A DNA stretch of 64,000 nt. Origin: Crotalaria pallida (Eukaryota; Streptophyta; Magnoliopsida; Fabales; Fabaceae). A program made the position numbers and the translations under genes. The stretch is from NCBI GenBank assembly GCA_037953625.1, contig CM075651.1:68620501-68684500 (forward strand). The letters run 5' to 3'. Numbering within the stretch: the stretch's first letter is position 1; each line of letters opens with the position of its first letter. Below the pieces are notes generated by a model that did no database searches, was not told the origin of the DNA, and worked only from the letters and a program-made list of their open reading frames with translations. Positions 45,909 to 55,226 of the stretch are shown one piece after another.

Positions 45909-45913
45909 ACTCC
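45909..45913. other. Left flank of G3 (ACTCC), presumed target duplication
   Basis: Five bases before TGTAACACCCC. The right copy is not in the window because M4 interrupts the 3' LTR. Confidence 0.5.
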
Positions 45914-46197
45914 TGTAACACCCCAAATTTTCGTCTCTTGATGTAATGTGATTATGATTTATGAAAATATATTTTCAAATTATTTTCTTAATCATAATTA
46001 TGTTTCATTAATTAAATTAAGATTATTATGAGTTAGTAAGAGTAATTGCGAAAGTAGAAAAATATTGCAGCAAACAAATAATATGTAAAAATAAGGTTTT
46101 TGCATATTAGTCCCTGGAAGAGGACCTAGAAGCAATATTAGGAAGACTTTGGAGGGAAGGGCATTAAAATAAATATTTTTGAAAAACTGACCAAAAT

Positions 46198-46225
46198 ACT
46201 CGAGTATTTCTGGAAATACTCGAGT
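46198..46225. promoter_or_regulatory. G3 palindrome pair in U3 (ACTCGAGT x2)
   Basis: ACTCGAGT at 46198-46205 (within AATACTCGAGTATT) and 46218-46225, 20 bp apart, about 135-160 bp upstream of the TATA box. The same relative place as the TAACCGGTTA pair of G1. The 3' LTR copy is at 59894/59914. Confidence 0.75.
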
Positions 46226-46357
46226 AATCGAGTCAGTGGAGAACTCGTTAGTGCGGTTGATGAGTCAACCCACAACGAATCCCTTTGAGTGACACGAAAA
46301 CACCATGGAAACACGATGATGGTTGTCGTGGCGCGTTGCATGAGCACTGGGAGGGTC

Positions 46358-46366
46358 TATATAAAG
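46358..46366 (+). promoter_or_regulatory. G3 5' LTR TATA box
   Basis: TATATAAAG, about 445 bp into the LTR; the 3' LTR copy is at 60054-60062. Confidence 0.65.
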
Positions 46367-47270
46367 CTTGGATTGTTGAAGAAGGGAGATTTTGTTGGTT
46401 TTGCTCTGAGAACTTGGGTTTAGGGTTTCCAATTTCGTGGTTCGATTTCTCGAACGTGTTTGAGAATTGGAATGAGAGTGATACACCATTGTGAAGCTCG
46501 AGACTCGAGCTTCACAAAAACATAAAAATCGTGAGTTAAGGCGCTGTGTAGAAGGAGAATCGAAGTTGAGAAGCAAGGGTGTTCTTGGTGTCAAAGTTGA
46601 AAACTGAAGCTTGGAGCTCACTTTCAACTTAGATTGTGGTAAGCCCTTGGACCCTACGAATCTCAAATTCGTCTATACTTCTAGTGTAAGTTGCAGAGAA
46701 TCAATTCTAATCGTTTTCCCCAATTTTAAATCGAATTTTGCATGTCAAATCTTCTGATTTTGGTGCTCTGCTCAACTATGACTGCATGCATAGGATTTTG
46801 GGGGTTGAGCATCTCTAGCCAATTTCTCTGCAATTTCAGAGTTGATTCACGAATTTGAGGTAAGGGTGAAGCTTCTAATTCACTACAATAAGTTTAAATC
46901 TTGTGGAATTAGGATATGAGTCATCAAATGGCTCTATGGGCATAGTTGGAAATAGGAATGAGGCTTGGAGGCCTTTCTGGACTTAAATGAATATTTGGAC
47001 ATGTGTATTTGGTCACATGCAAGGTGTACTAATGCTGAAAATGGAATGGATATATGTAAAATTGGATTTGGTATGTTAAGTTGTGGAAATTGCATTTTTA
47101 TGCATAATTATGGATAATCTGTGGTTCAGTGTTAGATGTTGTTAATTCTGTGTTGGAACATGTTTAAAATGTGTAAAGTGAGCTATGTTGATCTTTGGTT
47201 TGGACTGGATTGGACTATAATCGAAGTTGGTATGTTAAAACTCATTTTTCTGTGCTGTCTGTCTGCAAAC

Positions 47271-47561
47271 ACTCGAGTATTATGGGTAATACTCGAGTAT
47301 TTGGCCTATTTTGGAAATTGGATTTTCTGGGAAACTCAAGAACACTCGAGTATTCATATAGAACACTCGAGTATTCTGGGAATTTTTAATGAATTTCTGG
47401 GAAACCTTAAGAACACTCGAGTTTCATGGAGAACACTCGAGTATTCTAATGAATTTTCAAATTATTTCTGGAAAATGAATGAACACTCGAGTAATGTGAG
47501 GAACACTCGAGTATTTTCATAAAACTGAGGAACACTCGAGTATTGATAGGTTCACTCGAGT
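47271..47561. promoter_or_regulatory. G3 cluster of ACTCGAGT palindrome pairs
   Basis: Ten sites in five pairs: starts at 47271/47291, 47344/47365, 47415/47435, 47485/47505 and 47534/47554. Spacing within pairs is 20, 21, 20, 20 and 20 bp. Nearly every site is preceded by AAC or AAT and followed by ATT. The 3' LTR copy is at 60967-61257. Confidence 0.78.
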
Positions 47562-47821
47562 ATTTTGGACCTGAGACAGAAAAATTAACTTTCTTTTAAT
47601 ATACCCTATAGGACATCGATTAAGACCAATTATGCTCACGGGAAAAGGTTTCATGTTCCAATAAAAGGATTGGGAAAAAATATTAACAACAGTCTAACTC
47701 ACTGAAGGAATAATATTGGATGCACATAATAAGATTATTGGTTAATCTTGTGTATATAATTTTATGTGCATACATGCATGGTGTAAGGTTGGGGATAATT
47801 CGGTGGTAACTGGCTCGATGA

Positions 47822-47923
47822 CACATTTTGGTAATGTGGGCAGCATTTGGGAATGCTGTTACGTCTTGGTGACGTTGTGTGCACACTATCCGAGCAGTTC
47901 CACGATACATGTTGGTCATGTAT
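47822..47923 (+). other. Hairpin array of the G3 5' LTR
   Basis: Four clear hairpins: CACATT-TTGGT-AATGTG (47822-47838), CAGCATT-TGGG-AATGCTG (47841-47858), ACGTC-TTGGT-GACGT (47861-47875) and ATACATG-TTGGT-CATGTAT (47905-47923). All arms are different and perfectly paired; all loops contain TGG, as in G1. A perfect palindrome TGAACGTTCA follows at 47938. Confidence 0.68.
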
Positions 47924-48134
47924 GCGAATTATTGGAATGAACGTTCAATGGACAATGGATTTGGGAGACATGCATCATTACTCATAATTAATGGAAATGT
48001 TACAATTGGAAAACACTCATTCATTTACATGCGTACTTGCATTGGATGTTTGCAACGTATATTGTTACATGCTTTATTTATTCTTATTCGATTATGTGGA
48101 TTATGTGCTTACCCCTTTTTGCCCATGTTAGGTG

Positions 48135-48620
48135 ATGGCACGCTATCTAGCTTGCATCGAGATGCGCCCGCTCCCTAGTGGAGTGTGGTACTACGAGGAC
48201 CATCGAGCCACTTATGAGGGCGAGGTGGAGGTGACTCTATATCACCCCAACCCTTTGGCTCGTGTCCGTCCTCGTAGGTTTCGCATCCCTATTATCTATA
48301 CTTTGCATGTACCCCCTTTCTATACTTATCATGGACCACCCTCGACTCGACCTGCTCGTCGTTTTCATTCCTTTCGTTTTCGAGCCGCTACTCGATCTCA
48401 CCCCTCTGCTTCTCGAGTGGTTCGAGAGGAGACTCCTATACCTCGTCCGATGAGTCCAGTTCATGGGACTCCCTCAGCTGACCCAGTGCCCAGTGGTGGG
48501 GCACCCACTCAGTCAGAGGAGGTAGAGGAGGATCCGGAGGAGGGTGAGAGCGAGGATGAGCCAGTCGAGTACTCCACTGGGAGCCAGTGGGGAGTTGGGG
48601 ATCCACCAGGTGATGCATAG
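48135..48620 (+). CDS. LTR-encoded protein of unknown function, G3 5' LTR copy
   Basis: The frame of 161 residues from the ATG three bases after the acceptor AG to TAG at 48618. Homologous to the G1 LTR ORF: 81 of the first 101 codons give the same residue, while 38 of those 81 differ at the DNA level. N-terminus MARYLACIE and core ATYEGEVE are nearly shared, followed by RVRPRRFRIP, an FYTYHGPP turn, the basic RRFHSFRFRAATRSHPS segment and a Glu-rich tail. The C-terminal 40 residues are less conserved and differ in length. No known domain recognised. Position suggests translation from spliced LTR RNA. Confidence 0.72.
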   Translation: MARYLACIEMRPLPSGVWYYEDHRATYEGEVEVTLYHPNPLARVRPRRFRIPIIYTLHVPPFYTYHGPPSTRPARRFHSFRFRAATRSHPSASRVVREETPIPRPMSPVHGTPSADPVPSGGAPTQSEEVEEDPEEGESEDEPVEYSTGSQWGVGDPPGDA

Positions 48621-48657
48621 TATAGATGGTTAGGATGTGGGACGGGTGGAGCAGCTG

Positions 48658-48662
48658 TTGGA
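48658..48662. other. Left target-site duplication of S1 (TTGGA)
   Basis: TTGGA here against CTGGA at 54530-54534; one substitution. The empty site in the 3' LTR of G3 reads CTGGA (62345-62349), so the left copy mutated after insertion. Confidence 0.8.
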
Positions 48663-49025
48663 TGTTAGTTCCATGATGAACATGATGAATGTTTTGATAA
48701 TGACAAAGTGTTTTTGAACAAGCTACAAGTGTTGATCAAGTTTCAAGCTCAACAAGCAACAACAAACATCAAATGAAGAAGAGAGAAAGCAAGCTCATGA
48801 AGACCTAAGTTTGAGTGTATTTGTATTTCTTTTATCTTTTTCCTCTCAAGCTTCATAGGTTTTTTATTTGAGTAGATTATTATAGAGGGTAGTGAATCTC
48901 ATTCATAAGTCATGATTTAATCATAATTTGAGTTTTCACTTAACCTAGAATCAATAGGTGGCTTAAAGGTTTTAAAGGAAAGGTTGGATTTTGAGAAAAC
49001 AAGTTTTGAACATGTGCAGTACCAA

Positions 49026-49091
49026 CTTAATCGATTAAGTGACTAACTTAATCGAGTACTACTCGAGTAGTCTGCAACTTAATCGATTAAG
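49026..49091. promoter_or_regulatory. S1 palindrome cluster 1
   Basis: CTTAATCGATTAAG (49026-49039), half-matching CTTAATCGAGTA (from 49047), ACTACTCGAGTAGT (49058-49071) and CTTAATCGATTAAG (49078-49091). Centres are 21, 11 and 20 bp apart, all close to whole helical turns. It lies 80-140 bp upstream of the TATA box. The 3' LTR copy starts at 53280. Confidence 0.75.
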
Positions 49092-49168
49092 TACTGCTGA
49101 ACTGATTTTTAAAATACGTTTTTCACTTCTCAAAATCAGTTTTCAAGTGCTACAACTTTTGGGTATTC

Positions 49169-49176
49169 TATATAAA
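49169..49176 (+). promoter_or_regulatory. S1 5' LTR TATA box
   Basis: TATATAAA about 506 bp into the LTR; the 3' LTR copy is near 53423. Confidence 0.65.
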
Positions 49177-50037
49177 CCTTTTCCTATTATTTGTGATTAT
49201 TTTAGAATCATTTCATACAAGTTTTACAAAGAATCAAGCCACTATATTCTCTCTCATTTTCTAAAGATCAAAGTTCTCATATTTTCATATTCTTTGATCA
49301 AGAACCTTTGAATCTCTTATGGTGAATTGTCATAACTCTTGATTGAGATTCATAGGATTGTTTTGTGTTTTCTATTGTGTTGTAATCTTTGCAAGAAGGC
49401 AAGCCACTACAACAAACAAGAAGCCTTGGTGTGTCGATTTTATCATCAAGCAAGTGCATTCTTATTGAAGAAGAAGAGGTCTTGGTTGTGAATCAAGCAA
49501 GTGAAGCCTTGGTGTGTGGTTTATCATCAAGCAATTGAAGACTTGTTGTGTCGATTATCAACAAGGAGTAGAGGTTAGATTAGAGAGAAGATCAATAGGA
49601 TTACAAGGCAAGGGTGTCGGCTATCTCTTGTAGGCTAGCAAGAAGGGAGTCTTGTGAGGCATTTACTTATAATTTGAGAACTCTAATTCCTCATAGTGAA
49701 GAATCTCTCTTGGTTGAAGAGGGGACTGGATGTAGCTTTCAAGCGGATGAAAGTGAACCAGGATAAATCACTGTGTCGTATCTCTAAACCCTTACTCTTT
49801 ATATTCAAGTCATTTGATTGCGTTCTTGATTGAAAACCTAGAAATATTGATTTTCATAATTGATTGAATTGAATTTTTAATTGTTCAAATTGATAAAGGG
49901 AAAATCATTTTCATAACTAGGTTAATCAATAAGAATATAGGTGTTAATCATTTCCGTTGAATCTCTGATCTTTCGTGTGAATTGATTGATTTTCGTATGC
50001 GAATGAAAACTTGATTTTTCTGGTTTCTGCAAGTAAT

Positions 50038-50121
50038 ACTCGAGTACACGACTTGCTTAATCGAGTAAGTAATTTTGATCTCTCAGACTTAATCGATTAA
50101 GTTGCAGATTAATCGATTAAG
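50038..50121. promoter_or_regulatory. S1 palindrome cluster 2
   Basis: ACTCGAGT (50038) and CTTAATCGAGTAAG (50056) have centres 21 bp apart; CTTAATCGATTAAG (50088) and ATTAATCGATTAA (50108) have centres 20 bp apart. It lies near the 3' end of the LTR. The 3' LTR copy starts at 54292. Confidence 0.72.
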
Positions 50122-50277
50122 TTAGTGAAAATTTGCAAAAATCTGTTGTTTTGATTGTTTCGATTTGTTTCATTCGAAAATCTTTCAAGGTAGCTTCAAC
50201 ACCTATTCAACCCCCCCTTCTAGGTGTTTTCCTAGGGTTCCTAAGTCTCTCCAACCACCAATTGCGGTTTCCTCAAT

Positions 50278-50289
50278 TGGTATCAGAGC
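50278..50289 (+). other. S1 primer binding site (initiator tRNA-Met)
   Basis: TGGTATCAGAGC, two bases after the LTR end at 50275. The junction reads CAATTGGTATCA, a phrase that recurs at 52186-52634. Confidence 0.9.
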
Positions 50290-50347
50290 TCGGTCGAAAG
50301 ACACGAGCATAAGAGCTTTTTCGTAAAGATCCTTTAAGAAAATCGCA

Positions 50348-52138
50348 ATGGGCTCCACGAATCCCTTTGGTGGTGAAGGTGCTTCAATAAGTCGTCCTCC
50401 ATTGTTTGCCGGAGAAGGCTATGCATATTGGAAAGTTAGAATGAAAATCTTTATCCAAGCCATAGATAGTGAAATTTGGAAAGTAGTTGAAAAAGGTCCT
50501 CATATCCCCTCTAGTTTAGTTGAAGGTGTAGAATAATTGATCCCCGAGGATAAGTGGAAGGATGATGATATAAAGAAAGTTCAATATGATTATAAAGCAA
50601 AGAATATCATTACCTCCGCTTTATCCTATGACGAGTTCTTTAGAGTTTCTCAATGTTCTAGTGCCAAAGAAATGTGGGACACTTTACAAGTGACTCATGA
50701 AGGAACTAGTGAGTTTAGGAGAGCTAGATTGAATGCTTTGATGCGTGAATATGAGTTATTTTCTATGCTTCCAAATGAATCTATAAATGATATGCAAAAG
50801 CGTTTTACTCACATTATAAATCATTTACTTGCTCTTGGTAAAACTTTTCTTAAAGGTGAACTTTCTAACAAAGTGTTGAGATGTTTAGACAGGAATTGGC
50901 AACCAAAAGTAACGGCTATTGTTGAATCCAAAAATTTGGATGCTATGGATCTAGCAACACTTTTCGGAAAGCTTCAAGAATATGAAATGGAGTTTGGACG
51001 ATTAAGTATGAATGAAGAGTCGGATAAGAACAAATCAAGGAAAGGACTTACTCTTAGAGTCAAAAGTGCATATAAAAAGAAAGATAGTTCCGATGATGAT
51101 GATAGTGAAGATTCCGATTCCGATGTTGATGAAAAAGACATGAAACTTTTGTTAAAAGAGTTTGACAAGTTTCTAAGGAGAAAAGGAAGGTTGAACAAGG
51201 ACAAACATAAAGAGAAGGATTCCCCACACTACAAGACCAAGACATCAAAAGAAGGTGTAGTTTGCCATGAATGTGGAAAGCCCGGACATCTCAAGTATTC
51301 ATGCTCTAGGTATCTCAAGAAGAAGGAGAAAGACAAGAAGAATTCTAAATCTAAAAGAGCATACATAGTTTGGGATAGTGATGAAGATGACAAGAAAAGC
51401 ACATCAAGTAGTTCATTGGATAATGAAGAAGCCGCTTGTCTCAACTTGATAACTCTAGTAGATGATGAAGAACAAAGTTCAAATGATGAATCAAGTTATC
51501 AAAGCGAGGATAGCAATGTAAGTGAATCTAAATCCGAAATTTCTTCTAAATATGAATTGTTACATAATGCTTATGAAGAAATGTATGAACAACTTGAAAA
51601 ACTAGCTTTGAAAAGCATTGAAAGAAAGAAGCTCATTTTGAAACATCAAAAAGAGATTTTAGAACTTCAAAAACAAGTTGATGAGCTTAATCTTGAAAAT
51701 GAAACCCTTGATCTTATATATGCTAGTTCTTCTTGTGATTGTGCTAGTAGAGTGAATGTTGTGGTTGATTGTGAGGATTGCAAGTTGCTTAAAGATGAAA
51801 ATGCTATTTTGAAAAATAAGCTTGCAAGTTTCACAAATGGTGATATTAGATTGCGCACATTGTTAAATTTTCAAAGAGAAAATTCAAACAAGTTTGGTTT
51901 GGGTTATACTAATGCTAAGAGTAAATCTCATAGAAATGTTGTTGATTTTTCTAAAGTTGATTGTTCAAATCCTCCAACATGTTTCTATTGTGGTACTCAT
52001 GGACATACTTCAAATGTGTGTTATGTTAAAGTGCATGGTATACCTAAAGGAAATTTTGTTTGGATGAAAAAGGGTGAAAGTCCCTACACTAACAAAAATG
52101 GATCCAAAACCATTTGGATACCAAAAAGCAAAGCATGA
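50348..52138 (+). pseudogene. gag: S1 gag (long sirevirus-type Gag), one early stop
   Basis: ATG at 50348; TAA at 50534-50536 (codon 63) interrupts the frame, then it is open to 52138. In order: DUF4219/UBN2-type capsid region (residues about 15-210), a Ser/Asp/Glu-rich linker, CCHC knuckle CHECGKPGHLKYSC near residue 305, a long acidic Ser-rich segment, a predicted coiled coil (about residues 400-450, many Lys/Glu/Leu), and a second knuckle CFYCGTHGHTSNVC near residue 545. It ends with a basic tail just where protease would begin in a full sirevirus. Apart from the one stop it looks well kept, as if Gag itself were useful. Confidence 0.88.
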
Positions 52139-52655
52139 TTGTTTTGTAGGTTTGATTGAAGATGCAAATGAATGACACATGCTCTCAATTGGTCTCAACT
52201 ATGAATGTCTATATTCACATCTTCAATTGGTATCACACTTGCATCTCAAGTGAATGTCCTACAAAGTGGTAGTATTTGATATTGATATATTATCTCAATT
52301 GGTATATTCTCAATTGATATTACTTTTCTAAATGTTTAGTTAATTCAATTGGTATCATTGAGTTGATTAAATCATGATGATCATATAATTGAAATCTTAT
52401 TAAAGTATGATGCTTTGGTGTTATATTTCTTTACATTGATATCTTCTTTGTTAAGTGATATTATGAATTTTTTTAGTTCTCAATTGGTATTATATTTCAT
52501 TGTTATATTCTCTTACCAATTGATATCACATTTCAAAGTATAGCTCTATTGTATTTGTTCAATTGGTATCAATGTTGTGAAGAAATGATCATTGATTTCT
52601 TACCTTGGCTTAGATCTTATATTTCAATTGGTATATATTTCTTTTTGATAATGCC
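52139..52655 (+). repeat. S1 3' non-coding region with repeated primer-site-like CAATTGGTAT
   Basis: About nine copies of CAATTG(G/A)TAT(CA), starting at 52186 (variant), 52224, 52296, 52311, 52346, 52491, 52517, 52560 and 52625. The S1 LTR/primer-site junction (50274-50285) reads CAATTGGTATCA. Another partial copy is at 52787. No ORF here. Confidence 0.65.
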
Positions 52656-52916
52656 AAAGGGGGAGAAATGATATGTTTTGAAACATGGGAGAAATATGAT
52701 ATTATATTTGGAGAAAGGTTGTTTTGTTGTTTTTATGTAGGTTAAGCTAAGTTTTTTAAGATAGGGGGAGAATCAAGCTTCTATCTCAATTGGATTCAAG
52801 TGTTAAAGCATTGATTGAGGGGGAGAAAGAGTCTTCTCAAGTGATCAAATGTTTCAAGCATCAACAACTTCAAGCGATTTCAAAACATGGGTTGTCATTT
52901 TCAAAAAGGGGGAGAT
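52656..52916 (+). other. S1 multiple polypurine tracts
   Basis: GGGGGAG-type tracts at 52656-52668, 52763-52772, 52818-52830 and 52903-52916; the last abuts the 3' LTR and is the expected primer. Several such tracts before the 3' LTR are a known sirevirus trait. Confidence 0.8.
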
Positions 52917-54529
52917 TGTTAGTTCCATGATGAACATGATGAATGTTTTGATAATGACAAAGTGTTTTTGAACAAGCTACAAGTGTTGATCAAGTTTCAA
53001 GCTCAACAAGCAACAACAAACATCAAATGAAGAAGAGAGAAAGCAAGCTCATGAAGACCTAAGTTTGAGTGTATTTGTATTTCTTTTATCTTTTGCCTCT
53101 CAAGATTCATAGGTTTTTTATTTGAGTAGATTACTATAGAGGGTAGTGAATCTCATTCATAAGTCATGATTTAATCATAATTTGAGTTTTCACTTAACCT
53201 AGAATCAATAGGTGGCTTAAAGGTTTTAAAGGAAAGGTTGGATTTTGAGAAAACAAGTTTTGAACATGTGCAGTACCAACTTAATCGATTAAGTGACTAA
53301 CTTAATCGAGTACTACTCGAGTAGTCTGCAACTTAATCGATTAAGTACTGCTGAACTGATTTTTAAAATACGTTTTTCACTTCTCAAAATCAGTTTTCAA
53401 GTGCTACAACTTTTGGGTATTCTATATAAACCTTTTCCTATTATTTGTGATTATTTTAGAATCATTTCATACAAGTTTTACAAAGAATCAAGCCACTCTA
53501 TTCTCTCTCATTTTCTAAAGATCAAAGTTCTCATATTTTCATATTCTTTGATCAAGAACCTTTGAATCTCTTATGGTGAATTGTCATAACTCTTGATTGA
53601 GATTCATAGGATTGTTTTGTGTTTTCTATTGTGTTGTAATCTTTGCAAGAAGGCAAGCCACTACAACAAACAAGAAGCCTTGGTGTGTCGATTTTATCAT
53701 CAAGCAAGTGCATTCTTATTGAAGAAGAAGAGGTCTTGGTTGTGAATCAAGCAAGTGAAGCCTTGGTGTGTGGTTTATCATCAAGCAATTGAAGACTTGT
53801 TGTGTCGATTATCAACAAGGAGTAGAGGTTAGATTAGAGAGAAGATCAATAGGATTACAAGGCAAGGGTGTCGGCTATCTCTTGTAGGCTAGCAAGAAGG
53901 GAGTCTTGTGAGGCATTTACTTGTAATTTGAGAACTCTAATTCCTCATAGTGAAGAATCTCTCTTGGTTGAAGAGGGGACTGGATGTAGCTTTCAAGCGG
54001 ATGAAAGTGAACCAGGATAAATCACTGTGTCGTATCTCTAAACCCTTACTCTTTATATTCAAGTCATTTGATTGCGTTCTTGATTGAAAACCTAGAAAGA
54101 TTGATTTTCATAATTGATTGAATTGAATTTTTAATTGTTCAAATTGATAAAGGGAAAATCATTTTCATAACTAGGTTAATCAATAAGAATATAGGTGTTA
54201 ATCATTTCCGTTGAATCTCTGATCTTTCGTGTGAATTGATTGATTTTCGTATGCGAATGAAAACTTGATTTTTCTGGTTTCTGCAAGTAATACTCGAGTA
54301 CACGACTTGCTTAATCGAGTAAGTAATTTTGATCTCTCAGACTTAATCGATTAAGTTGCAGATTAATCGATTAAGTTAGTGAAAATTTGCAAAAATCTGT
54401 TGTTTTGATTGTTTCGATTTGTTTCATTCGAAAATCTTTCAAGGCAGCTTCAACACCTATTCAACCCCCCCTTCTAGGTGTTTTCCTAGGGTTCCTAAGT
54501 CTCTCCAACCACCAATTGCGGTTTCCTCA
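52917..54529 (+). repeat. S1 3' LTR (1613 bp)
   Basis: Same length as the 5' LTR; about seven substitutions noticed (for example near 53095, 53104, 53132, 53496, 53923, 54099 and 54444). Palindrome clusters at 53280-53345 and 54292-54375 are unchanged. Confidence 0.93.
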
Positions 54530-54534
54530 CTGGA
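54530..54534. other. Right target-site duplication of S1 (CTGGA)
   Basis: Pairs with TTGGA at 48658-48662. Confidence 0.8.
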
Positions 54535-55018
54535 GACTTGGAGATCATGCTATGGAGGAGGATCGCTAGACCACTTCTGGGGTTTCATATTTTGCTCTAT
54601 ATATATATTGTACATATTTTGAGAGATCTCAGTGAGGTGGTCTTATATTATGGACTTGTATTTTGTATAAACCTGCTATCTCGACTTTGACTCTGATGTT
54701 GATGACTCTTTTTATGATGATCATATATATATAGTTATGTTTATGTTTTCTTCACTAGTATTAAATGTGAGTTATCAAGTCAAGGTCTCTAATTTCCGCT
54801 TACTCTGATAAACGTGGTTTCACGCTTTAATAAATAATATTTTCATGAAATGATAAAGGTAAGGTTTTTACTAATTGCAAATAAACACCAAGTATTTTAC
54901 AAAGGCTTTTAAAAGGATTTTTAATTAAATCTTTACTTAATCAAGTCCATAAACTTTTACCAAAGATAATAAGAGCATTTCTTTTTATCAACATGGATCT
55001 ATAAGAAGGAGTGTTACA
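54535..55018 (+). repeat. G3 5' LTR, part 2
   Basis: The end of the LTR after S1, closing with GGAGTGTTACA next to the primer site. The phrase GCTATCTCGACTTT near 54673 is shared with the G1 LTR. This part is missing from the G3 3' LTR in the window because of M4. Confidence 0.9.
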
Positions 55019-55024
55019 CTTTAA

Positions 55025-55037
55025 TGGTATCAGAGCA
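55025..55037 (+). other. G3 primer binding site (initiator tRNA-Met)
   Basis: TGGTATCAGAGCA, six bases after the LTR end at 55018. Confidence 0.9.
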
Positions 55038-55226
55038 AAATGGTCCTGATTCTTGATCCTCTCAAGCATAATCTGCCAGGAGTTGCCACAGCTGGGTAAA
55101 GTTTTCTTAGCTATTTGATTCATTTCATATAGCTTAGTTCTATTAGTGATAGTTTAGAATAGAATTAGATAAAATTTCAAACCTAGATAGACCTTTAACG
55201 ACATAAGTCCATAGTGCAGGATCACT

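Larger units (their letters stand above)
45572..45913 (-). other. M3 interior remnant (end of pol or 3' untranslated region)
   Basis: A 342-bp remnant of the M3 interior, cut by G3 at 45914. On the minus strand it ends with the hairpin at 45608-45589 and the polypurine tract, as in the other chromoviruses here. An acidic stretch precedes it, but I cannot identify a pol domain. The rest of M3 must lie beyond G3, outside the window. Confidence 0.55.
46860..48131 (+). other. Putative intron in the G3 5' LTR, before the LTR ORF
   Basis: Donor-like GAG|GTAAGG at 46860 and acceptor GCCCATGTTAG ending at 48131. A possible 20-base upstream exon (46840-46859) is framed by an acceptor-like TTTCAG at 46839, with an earlier donor-like GGTAAGC at 46639. 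Layout as in G1 and G2. Confidence 0.5.
45914..48662 (+). repeat. G3 5' LTR, part 1
   Basis: Starts TGTAACACCCC. Order: palindrome pair (46198-46225), TATA (46358), donor-like sites (46639, 46860), palindrome cluster (47271-47561), hairpin array (47822-47923), acceptor (48131), LTR ORF (48135-48620). Cut by S1 at 48663, 42 bp after the ORF stop; resumes at 54530. Confidence 0.92.
48663..50275 (+). repeat. S1 5' LTR (1613 bp)
   Basis: Contains a palindrome cluster upstream of the TATA box (49026-49091), TATA at 49169, and a second cluster near the end (50038-50121). The 90-residue ORF at 49039-49311 overlaps the palindromes and looks incidental. Confidence 0.93.
48663..54529 (+). mobile_element. 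S1: gag-only sirevirus-type copia element (TR-GAG-like), young
   Basis: A 5.87 kb element in the G3 5' LTR, with two 1613-bp LTRs starting TGTTAGTTCC and ending TTTCCTCA. It has a tRNA-Met primer site, one long Gag frame, several polypurine tracts and no protease, integrase, RT or RNase H. I counted about seven differences between the LTRs, so the insertion is recent. The long Gag with two CCHC knuckles and repeated polypurine tracts are sirevirus features known from SIRE1-type elements. It must have moved using enzymes from another copy. Confidence 0.9.

Noticed and set aside
46265..46666. 133-residue minus-strand ORF in the G3 LTR, with a copy at 59961-60362
   Set aside because: Antisense to the TATA box and leader; no homologue in G1 at the same place, unlike the LTR ORF.
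49039..49311. 90-residue ORF in the S1 LTRs
   Set aside because: Identical in both LTRs only because the LTRs are young; it begins in the palindromes and spans the TATA box.
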